Below are positions 36,336-37,213 of a DNA stretch of 37,213 nt, in pieces (within the stretch, counting starts at the first letter, position 1; every line of letters begins with the position of its first letter). The stretch is from a bacterium. GTDB taxonomy: Bacteria; Vulcanimicrobiota; Xenobia; Xenobiales; JADMJV01. The translations under genes and the position numbers were made by a program. A model generated the notes under the pieces. The model searched no databases. It saw only the letters and a list, made by a program, of their open reading frames with translations, and was not told the DNA's origin. The DNA lies in assembly GCA_018780265.1 (NCBI GenBank), contig JADMJV010000081.1:1-37213 (forward strand), in the 5' to 3' direction.

Positions 36336-36417
36336 GGGCTGGCTCCTTGGATTCCAGCCTAACAGAGTCTGGCCCGTGGAATATTGCGATCCTGTTGCCG
36401 CTTGGCCGTGTACGAGC

Positions 36418-36434
36418 TTGCTAATAATTGGCAA
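36418..36434. promoter_or_regulatory. Near-perfect 17-bp palindrome between the amylase and LexA-like genes
   Basis: TTGCTAATAATTGGCAA is symmetric at 7 of 8 base pairs around a central A, with TTGC and GCAA ends. It lies in the divergent intergenic region (36336-36587), 83 bp from the amylase start and 153 bp from the LexA-like start. It looks like an operator for a dimeric repressor, possibly the neighbouring regulator. The binding protein is unknown. Confidence 0.4.
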
Positions 36435-36587
36435 TGACTGCGGGAAAATTTGAGGAGTTGCGCCCAGGTTTCTAAACCATGAGCGTTCCTCCTGGCGGGC
36501 GTTTACATGAACGGCCTGCGGTAGAGATTTAGGAGTACTGGCCGTGGCACAGTGGTCTTGGAAAATCACGAAACGAGGACTAAGACC

Positions 36588-36884
36588 ATGCGCACCGCCA
36601 CTCACCGCCAGCTCCAGGTGTTGGATTACCTGGAGTGTTACTCCAACCAGTATCATTGCCCGCCAACCTTCCGTGAAGTCAGCGAACACTTTGGCTTCAA
36701 GAGCGCACAGGCCGCCTTTCGCCATCTGGAGTCGCTGGCCAAGAAAGGTTACTTGCTGCGAATCATCGCCGGCAACGGTTGCCATCGGGGCTACCGCCTT
36801 ACCGATCTTGGCCAGAGGGAGCTGACAGATTTTCGTAGACTTTTTGACAACGGCTCCATGCTCCCCTGGAGATGCGCGTGCTGA
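36588..36884 (+). CDS. Stand-alone LexA-type winged-helix DNA-binding protein
   Basis: 98 residues from ATG 36588 (MRTATHRQLQVLDYL), with GAGG about 9 nt upstream; an earlier in-frame ATG at 36552 has poorer support. It matches the N-terminal winged helix of LexA: RQLQVLDYLECYSNQYHCPPTFREVSEHFGFKSAQAAFRHLESLAKKGYL in pieces, with PPTxREV and KSxxaxxxHL in the normal positions. The C-terminal autoprotease domain (Ala-Gly cleavage site, Ser-Lys dyad) is absent, so it cannot be cleaved as LexA is. It may be a separate regulator or an antagonist of LexA-type control. A palindrome sits upstream. Confidence 0.85.
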   Translation: MRTATHRQLQVLDYLECYSNQYHCPPTFREVSEHFGFKSAQAAFRHLESLAKKGYLLRIIAGNGCHRGYRLTDLGQRELTDFRRLFDNGSMLPWRCAC

Positions 36885-36887
36885 CGA

Positions 36888-37019
36888 CTACTTTTTGGGG
36901 GAATTTTTTGGAACTTGTTTGAGCAGATCGGCGTCTTGCTTTTTCTTGCTAGAGGCGTCCGATTTTGTCTGCTTCTGCGAAGCTTGCTTTTTGGTGGATT
37001 TTGGTGATTTATCGCCCAT
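36888..37019 (-). CDS. Small lysine-rich basic protein (43 residues)
   Basis: 43 residues from ATG 37019 to TAG 36888. The sequence starts MGDKSPKSTKKQASQKQ and ends KNSPKK, with 15 lysines. Its opening MGDKSPKS is the same as that of small basic proteins I recall from several other phyla, annotated only as hypothetical. AAAGGA lies about 12 nt upstream. It is intrinsically disordered by composition and probably binds nucleic acid. It converges on the LexA-like gene with a 3-nt gap. Function is unknown. Confidence 0.75.
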   Translation of the reverse strand: MGDKSPKSTKKQASQKQTKSDASSKKKQDADLLKQVPKNSPKK

Positions 37020-37043
37020 GGGGAAAAGGGTCCTTTCGGTTTC

Positions 37044-37213
37044 TCAGCGTTGTCTACTTTGTGACTGATAGTATGATTGGCCGCGTCCGATTAAGAAGGG
37101 CATGAATTCCCATAATTTGCTGGTAAAATAGCCTGAATTGAAATACAGCTTGCCGTCGACCCAGGTGAGCAATCCGCACTAAGAGACCCCGATTTCGCAG
37201 GTACTGTCGGGCA
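37044..37213 (-). other. Possible C-terminal end of a protein, interrupted
   Basis: On the minus strand a frame ending at TGA 37044-37046 gives a protein-like stretch (LTWVDGKLYFNSGYF, then KLWEFMPFLIGRG). A TAG at 37179-37181 interrupts the same frame 45 codons earlier, and the window ends soon after. It may be the tail of a gene outside the window with a frameshift or a remnant. I cannot name a family. Confidence 0.25.

Noticed and set aside
35010..36362. 450-codon open frame on the plus strand
   Set aside because: It is exactly antisense to the GH13 amylase, whose catalytic motifs are intact; composition-driven shadow frame without a ribosome site.
36336..36785. N-terminal extension of the amylase frame
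   Set aside because: The sequence is not amylase-like, and ATG 36335 has a good ribosome site.

Overview
The window reads as a chromosomal segment of a free-living, moderately GC-rich bacterium. It holds the replication origin with dnaA and dnaN, the nusA-rnpM-infB-rbfA translation/transcription operon, and hemL, coaD and rdgB. Nothing fixes the phylum. A eukaryotic-type UDP-glucose pyrophosphorylase, a YlbL/CoaD cluster, many fused multidomain proteins and the B. subtilis-like arrangement of the origin suggest a poorly sampled non-proteobacterial lineage. A Vulcanimicrobiota/Eremiobacterota/Armatimonadota-type organism is only a guess.

Layout. 1-991 is decayed mobile DNA: a frameshifted IS91-family transposase fragment, then sequence with no gene I recognise. 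992-5779 (minus) is a 1595-residue secreted protein with Ig-like modules, two bulb-lectin domains and an HExxH motif. 5974-8085 (plus) is a methyltransferase fused to a probable Nudix-like part. 8071-13177 (minus) is nusA-rnpM-infB-rbfA followed by a PilZ protein. The operon has a good sigma70-type promoter and a ~150-nt structured leader. 13377-16229 (minus) is dnaN and dnaA. Between them lies an origin with DnaA boxes, a GC-rich spacer and a DnaA-trio-like run next to AT-rich DNA; more DnaA boxes lie upstream of dnaA. 16527-18717 (minus) is rdgB, a small coiled-coil protein and hemL. 18808-21798 (plus) is a GspF/PilC-like protein that appears to start at ATT, a proline-rich membrane protein, a zinc-ribbon/RDD protein and a PrsW-family protein. 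21795-27867 (minus) is a GAF-GAF-GGDEF protein, a PDZ-Lon-like (YlbL) protease, a coiled-coil protein, coaD, a UDP-glucose pyrophosphorylase and a tiny exported protein. 28011-30481 (plus) is a Ser/Thr kinase with a degenerate cyclase domain, a membrane protein and trpF. 30478-33207 (minus) is an ACP-acyl-AMP ligase-PlsC fusion. 33470-33988 (plus) is a secreted thioredoxin-like gene with an in-frame TGA. 33993-36335 (minus) is two hypothetical proteins downstream of a GH13 amylase. 36588-36884 (plus) is a stand-alone LexA-type DNA-binding domain. 36888-37019 (minus) is a 43-residue lysine-rich protein, and the right edge may carry the tail of another gene.

The strongest candidate for something new is at 33470-33988. 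A signal-peptide protein has an in-frame TGA exactly where a CxxC motif would place its second cysteine (C-P-V-TGA). The reading frame continues for 124 further codons of well-formed protein. A perfect 8-bp hairpin with a GGU loop begins 12 nt after the TGA, at the place and with the shape expected of a bacterial SECIS element. I read this as a CxxU selenoprotein. Other points of interest are the origin architecture, the nusA leader with a loop complementary to its own ribosome-binding region, apparent ATT and CTG start codons, and several unusual domain fusions.
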